From assembly GCA_946624335.1 (NCBI GenBank), contig CAMOSA010000002.1, positions 1-37,897 on the forward strand: a DNA stretch of 37,897 nucleotides. Direction: 5' to 3'. Of this stretch, positions 8,188 to 17,234 are shown one piece after another. How positions within the stretch are numbered: position 1 is the stretch's first letter; every line of letters starts with the position of its first letter. This stretch comes from an uncultured Prevotellaceae bacterium (GTDB lineage: Bacteria; Bacteroidota; Bacteroidia; Bacteroidales; Bacteroidaceae). Under the pieces are notes generated by a model, which was not told the DNA's origin, made no database searches, and saw nothing but the letters and a program-made list of their open reading frames with translations. The translations under genes and the position numbers were made by a program.

Positions 8188-8880
8188 ATTGGTGTCCGGT
8201 AACCTTTCCTTGCGGGCACGCCTGAGGTGTGCCACTTTCAGCGTCCGTCTGTATCCAAGCCCCTTCTGGGGAGGTTTTTCAGCGAGATGCATCAACGAAG
8301 CCTCCATGGTAGGTCGTATGGATCGTTACCTGCCACTAATAGTTTTTTTCAAAATCATCCTACACTCCTACACCTTTTGTACTTTATTGGCTGAATACCA
8401 ACGGCCTAAGTGGGTGTAGGATGGGGTGTAGGATGGGTGTAGGGGTGTAGGATGAAGGCCGAAAACAGGCCTTTCACACAGAATGACCCGCCCCTCTTTT
8501 CCCGACTGTCAGATCGCTTAGCGTTATCGTACTGCGTGTTCCCGCAGATATTCATGACGATATGTCCGAGTCCCACCAATGGGAATTGCGAGTTCCACTA
8601 ATGGGACTTGCTGATAGACTTAGGTAACAAAGGTTGAAGACCTGACGCTCCGGCACGCTCTGCGTAGCAGCGCCAACCAATCTGGCAGACGGTCAAAAAA
8701 GGGCGGGCTATTCTGTGAAAAACCGTTAAATCGGCTCTTATCCTACACCTCCTACACCCATCCTACACCCCATCCTACACCCACTTAGGCCGCTGGTATT
8801 CAATCAATAAAGTACAAAAGGTGTAGGAGTGTAGGATGAATCCGGAAAAAATAAATTGTATGCTGTGCTTCGCCGGCACT
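8188..8880 (+). repeat. Large interspersed foldback repeat, copy A
   Basis: The 8132-9115 gap has no gene I can support; most of it is this repeat. Its core, 8355-8839, is one imperfect palindrome centred near 8597. Outer arms are built of TCCTACACCC-type units. The arms are about 90% alike over the first 100 bp, weaker inside, with a central hairpin GTCCCACCAATGGGAA/TTCCACTAATGGGAC. The element recurs in opposite orientation at 32450-33135; by eye 8413-8735 shows no difference between copies. The left end begins with ATTGGTGTCCGGTAA, which also occurs at the ends of copy B. A weak 9-bp inverted repeat CTGGGTTAA (8159-8167 and 8979-8987) may mark outer ends. The short open frames inside do not look like real proteins. 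Confidence 0.85.
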
Positions 8881-9007
8881 AGCTAACCCTTTATGGCCCT
8901 AAATCAGCCCTAAATCAAATAGTCATCTATATTATCTCACATGCGCTCGAACAAAGCTTAGCGCGTGTCATTCGTGGTTTAACCCAGATCGGTCATTATA
9001 GGGTTTA

Positions 9008-9047
9008 AAAGAGAAAGAGGCTCTGTCATCCATTCTGACACAGCCTC
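9008..9047 (-). terminator. Rho-independent terminator of the small peptide gene
   Basis: On the minus strand a 12-bp stem with one mismatch (GAGGCTGTGTCA pairing with TGACAGAGCCTC) has a 7-nt loop. It is followed by TTTCTCTTTTA. It lies about 70 bp after the stop of the 71-residue gene. Confidence 0.75.
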
Positions 9048-9115
9048 ATCACGCCCCTTGTTGGGCTGTATATCAGCCTGAAGGATTACGGGCGTGCAGA
9101 GGGCCGCTCGTCGCC

Positions 9116-9331
9116 TTACTTGCTCCAGTCGTCGTCCCAGACGTCGTAGCTCTCGCCGCCCTTGACGCGGGCGCCGCCGCTGTAGTTAGCGTCGCTTCCG
9201 CCGTTCTTCAGGTTGCTTTCGCCGAGGTTCCCGGTGATTGAGCTTACTCGGTTGCTTCCGCCTAACAGCATGCTTTCGACGTTCACGCTGACCACCATGG
9301 TGGCGGGTGTCTGATAAGTCTTCTTGTTCAT
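9116..9331 (-). CDS. Small peptide with a GG-type leader motif, function unknown
   Basis: 71 residues with its own -7 box upstream and a good terminator downstream, so it is a real monocistronic gene. The N-terminus (MNKKTYQTPATMVVSVNVESMLLGGS) is not a classical hydrophobic signal. It ends in LLGGS, resembling double-glycine leaders cut by C39 peptidase transporters. The rest is Gly/Ser/Asn-rich and ends DVWDDDWSK. I recall similar short Prevotella proteins that start with K-x-Y-x-x-P and end in a W/D-rich tail, but know no assigned function. No C39 transporter or maturation enzyme is nearby; the ABC exporter at 13580 lacks a peptidase domain. Confidence 0.7.
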   Translation of the reverse strand: MNKKTYQTPATMVVSVNVESMLLGGSNRVSSITGNLGESNLKNGGSDANYSGGARVKGGESYDVWDDDWSK

Positions 9332-9398
9332 GATCTATGTAGGTTTTTATTATTTTCCTTTTATCGTGTTCTTGCTATGATAATGCACAAATCGCGTA

Positions 9399-9406
9399 CA
9401 AAAGTA
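9399..9406 (-). promoter_or_regulatory. -7 box (TACTTTTG) of the small peptide gene
   Basis: A TAnnTTTG match on the minus strand, about 70 bp before the ATG at 9331, implying a 60-nt leader that is AT-rich. The rest of the 9332-9558 gap shows nothing else recognisable. Confidence 0.5.
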
Positions 9407-9558
9407 CGAAAAAGGTACGAAGCGGAAGCATGAAAGGCGGAAAATCTTTCGCTGCGGCTCGTTTTTAATGGGTCTCAGCACGAAAACAGACGATCAGGTG
9501 GGGAGAAAAGTCGCCGACGGGCGTGTGCGATGAGGGGCTTAAGGGTTCCTCATGTTCT

Positions 9559-10257
9559 TTACTCTTCACTCTTCATCATCGCCTCTGCTACAATCATGTC
9601 GAAGGGCGTGGTGATCTTGATGTTCTCGCGGTTGCCGTCGACGAGGGTGATGGGGTGACCGAGTGCCTCGACGACGGAGGCGTCATCGGTGAAGGCATCG
9701 CGGTAGGGCTGCTCGTAGGCCTGGCGCAGCAGGTCGAGCCTGAAGGTCTGGGGCGTCTGCACCAGGCGGTATCTGGAGCGGTCACGAGTCACTGAGTCAT
9801 TGTCCTGTAGCTCGCGCACCGTCTCTACCATAGGCACTACAGGCACCACCGCGCCGCTTTCCTGCGCCGTGTCAAAGCATTGGCGGATGACTCCGGGGGC
9901 TACGAAAGGACGTACCCCGTCGTGCACGGCGACAAGGGCATCGCCGTCGTCCTGCCCGACGGAGGGCATCGCGACGATGGCTTCGAGCCCGTTCTTGACG
10001 GAGTGGAAACGTGTGGCACCGCCGTTGGCGATGACGTGTGGCAGCGTGAAGCGGTGCTGCCGGCACAGCGTGCGCCAATAGTCCTGCTGATCGGCTGGCA
10101 GGACGAGTACGAGGTGTATGCCGGGCACGGCGCGCTGGAAAGCCTCCAGCGTGTGCATCAGCACCGGCCGTCCGCCGATGGGCAGGAACTGCTTGGGCAG
10201 GTCGGTGCCCATGCGCAGTCCCCGTCCGCCGGCGACGATGATGGCGAACGTTTTCAT
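9559..10257 (-). CDS. ispD: 2-C-methyl-D-erythritol 4-phosphate cytidylyltransferase
   Basis: 232 residues from the ATG at 10257, chosen because it overlaps the DJ-1-like gene's stop as ATGA and begins MKTFAIIVAGGRG. The CTP-binding loop is AGGRGLRMGTDLPKQF (about 9-24). VAVHDGVRPFV and the C-terminal DGNRENIKITTPFDM are also family signatures. The enzyme makes CDP-methylerythritol in the non-mevalonate isoprenoid pathway in the cytoplasm. A short ACTCTTC heptamer-like run overlaps its last codons and stop. It is translationally coupled to the upstream DJ-1-like gene. Confidence 0.95.
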   Translation of the reverse strand: MKTFAIIVAGGRGLRMGTDLPKQFLPIGGRPVLMHTLEAFQRAVPGIHLVLVLPADQQDYWRTLCRQHRFTLPHVIANGGATRFHSVKNGLEAIVAMPSVGQDDGDALVAVHDGVRPFVAPGVIRQCFDTAQESGAVVPVVPMVETVRELQDNDSVTRDRSRYRLVQTPQTFRLDLLRQAYEQPYRDAFTDDASVVEALGHPITLVDGNRENIKITTPFDMIVAEAMMKSEE

Positions 10258-10805
10258 CTCACCTCGCTCCAAAGCATCCCTTGACGGAGCGCATCGGCCG
10301 TGCCCTTATCCTTCATGCGCTCGACGATGGCGTAACCGAACTCGAAGACGGCAGCGGGTCCCTTGCCGGTGATGAACAGTCCGTCCTGCTCAACGAGTGC
10401 TCCGGTGCAGGTGGCTCCGCGGAGCTCTCCTTCGAACCCCGGATAGCAGGTGGCACGCTTGCCCTCGAGCATACCGAGGCGGCCGAGGACGAGGGGTGCG
10501 GCACAGATGGCGGCGACGGGGCGGCCGGCGTTGACATGGTCGCGCAGACGTTCGATGAGGATGGGGTGGGCGGCCAGGTTGGTGGCGCCGGGCATACCGC
10601 CGGGCAGCACGAGCAGCTCGGCATCGAAGAACTCGACATCCTCGATGAGGGCGTCGGTCTCGACGCGGATGCCGTGGGCGCCGGTGACGGTGCGCTCGCC
10701 GGTGATGGAGACGATCTGCAGGTCGAGACCTGCACGGCGGATGATATCGGCAGTCCCGAGGGCTTCAACCTCTTCGGTGCCAGTAGCGAAAAACAGGTAG
10801 ATCAT
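10254..10805 (-). CDS. DJ-1/PfpI family protein (YajL-like)
   Basis: 183 residues, the normal DJ-1 length. Family features are the start YLFFATGTEEVEA with Glu14, and the nucleophile-elbow cysteine Cys101 in VAAICAAPLVLG. The core strand LLVLPGGMPGA is also typical. Members include protein or glyoxal deglycase/glyoxalase III candidates and redox chaperones; the exact activity is disputed in the field and cannot be read here. The stop overlaps the ispD ATG (ATGA). It follows the secreted hypothetical by about 90 bp, a gap that is AT-rich without a clear promoter. Confidence 0.88.
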   Translation of the reverse strand: MIYLFFATGTEEVEALGTADIIRRAGLDLQIVSITGERTVTGAHGIRVETDALIEDVEFFDAELLVLPGGMPGATNLAAHPILIERLRDHVNAGRPVAAICAAPLVLGRLGMLEGKRATCYPGFEGELRGATCTGALVEQDGLFITGKGPAAVFEFGYAIVERMKDKGTADALRQGMLWSEVR

Positions 10806-10896
10806 GATGTGGAATTAAAGATTAAAAGTCAAATAATAAAAAAAGGAATTAACAGATAAAGATTGGCCAGTCCTCTGGTTCTCCCCCTCGCCGCCG

Positions 10897-11583
10897 TCAC
10901 GGTGCGGGTTGGACAGGAGTCTGGTGAGTGATGAGGCCGGCCTGCTCGAGGATGGGCAGGACGTATGTTGCGCGGTTGCGCACCTTCTCCTTGGGCTTCA
11001 GATAGGTGGCGAGGAGCTGCTCGTCGCCGGCTAACAGGCTGTGCATGAGAGCGTCGTCGATGAGGACGGCTTTCACCTGCCCTGACCGAAACTCTATCTT
11101 GGTGACATAACAGGCCATATTTTTTAGATTATGCTCGTTGGCAATGGCCGCTGTGATGGCACCGCCGATGGCACCGCCAAAGAAGCCGCCGAAAAGCATA
11201 GCTCCGTTCATGTCGTCGCGCGACTGGAAGGCGGCGAAGCACAGCTGGTTGCCATTGAACCTGAAGGCTTGCGTATAGCCCTTGCCAAGCACTTGGTTGT
11301 CAATCTGCAACTTCTTGCAGTTGACCAAGAGGGTGTCGCCGTCGGCCACGGCAAAGACAGCCTTTCTCAGCAACTTGTTGACGACCTTGTCGCGAGAGCG
11401 CAGCTTGAACTGCCCTACGCCCCAGTTGACCTGTGCGTGGCTGCTGGCCTCCTCGATGATCAGCGTGTCGAGCGGCAACCATCGGTCTGCCTGAAAGTCG
11501 GCGTAGCTGAGGCAGTACTTAGGCTGAGCCTTTGCTCCTATGGCTGCCAGTGCGGCGAGGAATATAATAATAAGGTGTCTCAT
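10897..11583 (-). CDS. Secreted hypothetical protein with a glycine-zipper segment
   Basis: 228 residues. A signal peptide MRHLIIIFLAALAAIGAKAQ ends in an AKA/Q cleavage site without a lipobox. The body has a stretch of paired basic and hydrophobic residues and, near residues 128-148, a Gly/Ala-rich run (MLFGGFFGGAIGGAITAAIA) that reads as a glycine-zipper membrane segment. The C-terminus is Pro-rich. I do not recognise the family, although the layout is common in Bacteroidales envelope proteins. It starts 25 bp after the pdxJ stop, so it probably shares the pdxJ transcript. Confidence 0.7.
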   Translation of the reverse strand: MRHLIIIFLAALAAIGAKAQPKYCLSYADFQADRWLPLDTLIIEEASSHAQVNWGVGQFKLRSRDKVVNKLLRKAVFAVADGDTLLVNCKKLQIDNQVLGKGYTQAFRFNGNQLCFAAFQSRDDMNGAMLFGGFFGGAIGGAITAAIANEHNLKNMACYVTKIEFRSGQVKAVLIDDALMHSLLAGDEQLLATYLKPKEKVRNRATYVLPILEQAGLITHQTPVQPAP

Positions 11584-11608
11584 GTCTGTTCAGATAGCTG
11601 TAGCAGGT

Positions 11609-12361
11609 CTATTCGAGGCAGGCCCGGTAGCGGTGGATGGTCTCTTCGAGTCCGAGGTAGAGGGCGTCGCAGATGAGGGCGTGTCCGATGCTGACCTCGT
11701 CGGTCCAGGGAATCAGTCTGTGGAAGTAGGCGAGGTTGTCGAGGCTCAGATCGTGGCCGGCGTTGAGGCCGAGGCCGAGGTCACGTGCTGCCTCGGCCGC
11801 ACGGATGAAGGGCGCTATGGCAGCCTGACGTGCTGCGTCGCGGGCGGCAGCGTCGGTGATGGTCTCGGCGGCGGCATAGGCTGCGGCGTAGGGCTCGGTG
11901 TAGAGCTCCACGCGGTCGGCGCCGGCGCGCCGGGCATAGTCGACCATCGTCTCGTCGGCACCGACGAAGATGCTGACGCGGATGCCGGCCTCGCGGAAAC
12001 GGGCGGTGACGTCGGTGAGGAAGTTGAGGTGGGTGCGGGTGTCCCAACCGTGGTTCGAGGTGATCTGGTCGTGACCGTCGGGGACGAGGGTCACCTGCGT
12101 CGGGCGGTTCTCGAGCACGAGGGCGATGAACTCCGAGATGGGGTTGCCTTCGATGTTGAACTCGGTGGTCAGGAGGGGGCGCAGGTCGCGGACATCCTGG
12201 TAGCGGATATGGCGCTGGTCAGGGCGCGGATGCACGGTGATGCCCTGAGCGCCGAAGCGCTCGCAGTCCTGAGCCACACGCAGGACGTCGGGGTTGTTGC
12301 CGCCACGGGCATTGCGTATGGTGGCAACTTTATTGATGTTAACGCTTAGTTTTGTAGCCAT
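11609..12361 (-). CDS. pdxJ: Pyridoxine 5'-phosphate synthase
   Basis: 250 residues beginning MATKLSVNINKVATIRNARG, the conserved PdxJ start. TIM-barrel signatures follow: GITVHPRPDQRHI, EFNIEGNP, TLVPDGHDQITSNHGWD and GLNAGHDLS. It condenses 1-deoxyxylulose 5-phosphate with 3-amino-2-oxopropyl phosphate to make pyridoxine 5'-phosphate, the last step of DXP-dependent vitamin B6 synthesis. An Ala-rich loop at about 158-185 is longer than usual. It is divergent from tRNA-Ala and nadK, an arrangement often seen in this order. Confidence 0.95.
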   Translation of the reverse strand: MATKLSVNINKVATIRNARGGNNPDVLRVAQDCERFGAQGITVHPRPDQRHIRYQDVRDLRPLLTTEFNIEGNPISEFIALVLENRPTQVTLVPDGHDQITSNHGWDTRTHLNFLTDVTARFREAGIRVSIFVGADETMVDYARRAGADRVELYTEPYAAAYAAAETITDAAARDAARQAAIAPFIRAAEAARDLGLGLNAGHDLSLDNLAYFHRLIPWTDEVSIGHALICDALYLGLEETIHRYRACLE

Positions 12362-12390
12362 GATGCTTTGTTTTGAATGGTTTCTTAGCG

Positions 12391-12398
12391 CAAAGGTA
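12391..12398 (-). promoter_or_regulatory. -7 box (TACCTTTG) of pdxJ
   Basis: A TAnnTTTG match on the minus strand, 29 bp before the pdxJ ATG. It forms a divergent promoter region with the plus-strand box at 12463. Confidence 0.55.
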
Positions 12399-12462
12399 GC
12401 CTTTTTTTATAGAAAAGCGTATAAAAGAAGTTGGTTTTTTAACACGAAAAGGAAATTTTCAC

Positions 12463-12470
12463 TACCTTTG
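12463..12470 (+). promoter_or_regulatory. -7 box (TACCTTTG) of tRNA-Ala
   Basis: A TAnnTTTG match on the plus strand, 29 bp before the 5' end of tRNA-Ala. It may also drive nadK, which starts 28 bp after the tRNA without a separate box. Confidence 0.55.
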
Positions 12471-12499
12471 CACGGCGAAAGGCTCAAAAACGATCCTCA

Positions 12500-12573
12500 G
12501 GGGATATAGCTCAGCTGGCTAGAGCGCGGCGTTCGCATCGCCGAGGTCGCGGGTTCGAATCCCGTTATCTCCA
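12500..12573 (+). tRNA. tRNA-Ala (anticodon CGC)
   Basis: A complete cloverleaf of 74 nt without encoded CCA. The acceptor GGGGATA pairs with TATCTCC and contains the G3-U70 wobble that specifies alanine. The D stem is GCTC/GAGC and the T arm is GCGGG TTCGAAT CCCGT. The anticodon stem CGGCG/CGCCG encloses the loop TTCGCAT, giving anticodon CGC for codon GCG, which fits a GC-rich genome. Confidence 0.95.
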
Positions 12574-12601
12574 CTTCCCCCTCACCGATATTGTCAAGCC
12601 T

Positions 12602-13579
<978 letters not shown>

Positions 13580-13609
<30 letters not shown>

Positions 13610-15307
13610 GTGAAGAGTGAGTATTCGACACGTGAGCTGCTGGGATGGTTCTGGCGAATCTTCAGGCAGGTGAAGCTGCAGTCGTTCATTAACGCTGCGA
13701 GCGGCATCATCCGTGTGGGTCTCGACTTTGCCTTCATCTGGGCAACGAAGCAGGCTATCGACCTGGCCACCGACAATGCGGGTTCTGCGGGTCTGTTGCC
13801 TAAGCCTTCGACGCTCTTCGCGGCTGGTGCCCTGCTCATCGGCATCATGGCGCTGCAGATGGCATTGGGCTACGTAGGCCGATGGATAGCAGCGCTGCTG
13901 GGCGTGGAATCGCAGAACCGTATGCAGCGTTATATCTTTGAGCATCTGTTGCGTAGCGAGTGGCGCGGCAAGGAGCAGCGCCATAGCGGCGATGTGCTGA
14001 ACCGTCTGGTCAGCGACAGCCAGACCGTCGTGTCCGTCGTCACGGACACCTTGCCCCAGGCGCTGGCCGTCATCGTCCGCCTCGTCTGCGCCTTCTTCTT
14101 CCTCTTCTCGGTCGATTCGATGCTGGCCGTCAGCGTCACCGTAGTCCTGCCCGTATTCATCCTGCTGAGCCGCCTTTATATCCGCCAGATGCGTGCCATC
14201 ACCCGCGACGTGAGGCAGACAGACAGCCGCGTGCAGTCTACATTACAAGAGAGTGTGCAACACCACTTGGTGCTGAAGACGCTGGAGCGCGTGCCGCTGA
14301 TGGTGTCGACGCTCTCGCAGCTGCAGTCCACGCTGCGGCGCCAGGTGCGCCATCGCACTCTGTTCTCGTCGACGTCGAACCTGGTGCTGAACATTGGTTT
14401 CGGCGGCGCCTATCTCTTCACCTTCCTCTGGAGCGTCAACCGTCTGTCCGAGGGTACGATCACCTTCGGCATGATGACGGCTTTCATCCAGCTCTGCGGA
14501 CAGATACAGGGCCCGTTCCGCGACCTGACGCGTTTTATACCGTCCATCATCAGCAGTTTCACCGCTGCCGAACGTCTGATGGAACTGGAGGAGGCGCCAC
14601 TGGAGGAGGACGGCGAGCCTGTGCGCTTCGAGCATGGCGCCGGCATACGTGTCAGCGACGTCACCTTCGCCTACGACGATCACAGCCGCACCATCCTCGA
14701 CCATGTCAACTATGATTTTCCCCCCGGTTCGACGACAGCCATCATGGGCGAGACCGGGGCTGGCAAGACGACGCTCATCCGGCTCATCCTGGCTCTGCTC
14801 AAGCCTGTCAGCGGTGAGGTGGTGATGTATGGTCCTGGCGAGGGCGAGGCGTCACCCGTCAGTCCCCGCACACGCTGTAACCTCGTCTATGTCCCGCAGG
14901 GCAATTCGCTCTTCAGCGGTTCGCTGCGCTGGAACCTCAGGCTCGGCAAGCCCGACGCCACCGACGAGCAGATGCACGAGGCGCTCAGCCTGGCTTGTGC
15001 CGACTTCGTACAGCTGTTGCCCGAAGGCCTCGACACACGTATCGGCGAGGGGGGCGCGGGGCTCTCGGAGGGACAGGCACAGCGCATCGCCATAGCACGT
15101 GCACTGCTCAGGCAAGGGTCGTTGCTACTGCTCGACGAGGCGACCAGTGCGCTCGACCAGCTGACCGAGCGGCAGCTGATAGAAAACATCATCAAGTATA
15201 ACAGCCGGCTGGCGGTCAAGCCGACGCTCATCTTTATCACCCATCGGCCTGCGGTGATCGACTACTGCTCGCAGGTTATCACGCTCAAGAAGGATAACAA
15301 CGGATAA
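13580..15307 (+). CDS. ABC exporter, fused permease and ATPase
   Basis: 575 residues if the TTG at 13580 is used. That is the first start possible after an in-frame TGA at 13574 and lies inside the heptamer array. The GTG at 13610 is an equally reasonable start and gives 565 residues. There is no ATG at the N-terminus. The transmembrane domain covers about 30-320 with six helices, type IV ABC exporter style. The nucleotide-binding domain has Walker A GETGAGKT (390-397), signature LSEGQ (495-499) and Walker B LLLLDEATSALD (about 515-526). It should work as a homodimer or heterodimer, as half-transporters do. The substrate is unknown; multidrug or lipid exporters look alike. No partner half-transporter is adjacent. 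Confidence 0.88.
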
Positions 15308-15344
15308 CGCATTGAGCGAATAAAAAAGGAATACCCTACTTATT

Positions 15345-16316
15345 ATGCAAAAGAAACAAAGAGGCGGCGCGCTGCTGCCTTTCCTGAAGAACTGGACCCT
15401 GCCCGTGGCCATCGCCGTAGGCACGGTCTGCTACCTGCTCTTTGCCTATGTCCCGGCCTTGGAGGGTGCCTCGCTGGTGCTGGGTCCTGTGTGTGAGGCC
15501 CTGCTGCCAGTCCTGATCTTCTGTACCCTTTTCATCACCTTCTCCAAGGTCGATTTCCACCTGATGCGCCTTCGTCGCTGGCACTGTGCCGTGTTGCTGG
15601 CCCAGCTTCTGCTTGTTGCTGCCTTGTCTGCGGTCATCCTGTGGGGTTGTCTTGCCGACGCCAAGCTGCTCTTGGAGGCCGTGCTGATCTGCGTCATCGC
15701 CCCCTGCGCATCGGCAGCGCCTGTCGTCACGGCCAAGTTGGATGGCGATCTGACGCAGATGACGACTTTCGTCCTCCTCTCCTCCGTGCTCACCTCGTTG
15801 CTGATCCCTGCTGTCTTTCCGCTGATAGAGCCTCACGCCGGAGCTACCTTTCTCAGCGCTTTCCTGGTCATACTGCGCCGTCTGGCCACGGTGCTTCTGC
15901 TGCCTCTCATCCTCGGCGCCATTGTCCGCCATTGGGTGAAGCCGCTGTATGACTGGTTCGTCCGTACGCCAGACCTCGGTTTCTATTGCTGGTGCTTCTG
16001 TCTGGCCATCACCTCGGGCATCACGGTGAAGAACATCGTCCACAGCAGCGCCACCCTTCTCATGCTGCTGACTATCGCCGTCCTCTCGTTGCTGACCGCG
16101 CTGATGCAGTTTCGTGTGGGCCGTCTTATCGGTCGCCGTCTTGGCGATCCGGTGTGCGCCGGTCAAGGTATGTTCCAAAAAAACACGGGTCTGGCCATAT
16201 GGATCGCCTACACCTATCTCACGCCCGTCGCCAGCATCGGCGCCGGTTGCTATGTCCTGTGGCAGAACATTATCAATTCTTATGAGCTATGGGAGCATCG
16301 TCGTGCTAAGGGGTGA
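15345..16316 (+). CDS. BASS-type transporter (bile acid:sodium symporter family-like)
   Basis: 323 residues, almost entirely hydrophobic, with about nine or ten membrane helices. PCASAAPVVTAKLDGD in the middle and FQKNTGLAIWIAYTYLTPVASIGAGCYVLWQN at the end fit the crossover-helix regions of the BASS/SBF fold. The family moves organic anions such as bile acids, pantoate or keto acids, mostly with sodium; the substrate here cannot be told. It starts 38 bp after the ABC exporter and is probably co-transcribed. It converges with the nuclease gene, 33 bp away, and no strong terminator hairpin was found between them. Confidence 0.75.
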   Translation: MQKKQRGGALLPFLKNWTLPVAIAVGTVCYLLFAYVPALEGASLVLGPVCEALLPVLIFCTLFITFSKVDFHLMRLRRWHCAVLLAQLLLVAALSAVILWGCLADAKLLLEAVLICVIAPCASAAPVVTAKLDGDLTQMTTFVLLSSVLTSLLIPAVFPLIEPHAGATFLSAFLVILRRLATVLLLPLILGAIVRHWVKPLYDWFVRTPDLGFYCWCFCLAITSGITVKNIVHSSATLLMLLTIAVLSLLTALMQFRVGRLIGRRLGDPVCAGQGMFQKNTGLAIWIAYTYLTPVASIGAGCYVLWQNIINSYELWEHRRAKG

Positions 16317-16349
16317 GCCGTGCGCGCCCTGCCTCGTCGTGCCGTCCGT

Positions 16350-17204
16350 TCACCAGTCCTTCCACCGTCCCAAGCCTTCGATGCTGGACTCAATGTCGTC
16401 ATCCACAGCGGGGAAGAAATCGATGCCGGTGAGGCGTTCTACCTCATCGATGCTCTTGACATATTGATCCTGAGTGCCCTTCTCCGGGCTGTTGCGGCAT
16501 ACGAAGCCGATGGCCTTAGGCTTGCCTCGCATACACAGCACGACCTTGAAGAAAGCTTCGGGTACGGGGATCTTGTTGCGCCCGATGGTGCGGTGCTGGC
16601 GTTGTGTGAAGAGCGGTCCGCAGACAATAAATACTTCGCCGTACTTGCGAGCCCATTGCCGGCATGTCATCTCGATCTCGTTCCAGAGACCGTCGTTCAG
16701 GTCGAAGTCCTGCGGGCATATATTCGTCATGAGGAACGTCTCATACATCGCACCTTTGTCCCATTTGTTGTCGCCGGCCGGACACATATGTCCCCGGCTC
16801 CATTTGGTGCCGCTATAGTCCTGGAACGTGGCTCTTGGCTTGGCCACGTCCTCGTCTTCGTGGAAAGCGCGCTGCGGCCGTGGCTCATCGCCGTAGGTGT
16901 GGGCCTTCGTCAGGCGCCAGGCGACCCAGTTGGGCTGCTTGGTGTCGGCATTGTAGCTGACGGTGTAGTAGTCGCGGACGAGGATCTGCTCAGCACGGTC
17001 TTTCAGGGGCGCGGGCCATTCGAGCGGTTGGCGTGGCGACTGCTTCAGTGGCTGTGCTGCGGACAGCCCTGCCTGTTGCTCTTGTTGCTGTTCGTCAGAG
17101 GCTGACGGCGACGCCTTAGGGCTCTGTGGCTGACAGCTCGAGAAGAACAGTGTAGCCAGCAGGGCGACGGCAAGTGGAAGGGATAGGAAGTGCGGATGTG
17201 TCAT
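16350..17204 (-). CDS. DNA/RNA non-specific endonuclease (NUC1-like), lipoprotein
   Basis: 284 residues. The lipoprotein signal has lipobox FSSC (Cys24). A low-complexity Ser/Gln/Pro linker runs to about residue 60, followed by the NUC1 beta-beta-alpha-metal domain. The active-site motif is SRGHMCPAGDNK with general base His139; Asn161 in MTNICPQ may be the metal-binding residue. Most family members have DRGH where this has SRGH; the serine form occurs in the family, so activity is likely. There is no acidic stretch after Cys24, which suggests a periplasmic rather than surface position. The role could be DNA scavenging. It stands alone, 31 bp downstream of thrC, and could be read through from the threonine operon. 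Confidence 0.88.
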   Translation of the reverse strand: MTHPHFLSLPLAVALLATLFFSSCQPQSPKASPSASDEQQQEQQAGLSAAQPLKQSPRQPLEWPAPLKDRAEQILVRDYYTVSYNADTKQPNWVAWRLTKAHTYGDEPRPQRAFHEDEDVAKPRATFQDYSGTKWSRGHMCPAGDNKWDKGAMYETFLMTNICPQDFDLNDGLWNEIEMTCRQWARKYGEVFIVCGPLFTQRQHRTIGRNKIPVPEAFFKVVLCMRGKPKAIGFVCRNSPEKGTQDQYVKSIDEVERLTGIDFFPAVDDDIESSIEGLGRWKDW

Positions 17205-17234
17205 GGTGCAGATGGGGCAATGCCCTCTTCTTTG

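Noticed and set aside
8189..8419. 76-codon plus-strand frame in copy A
   Set aside because: It crosses the repeat end and the TCCTACACC arm; the frame is not kept in copy B.
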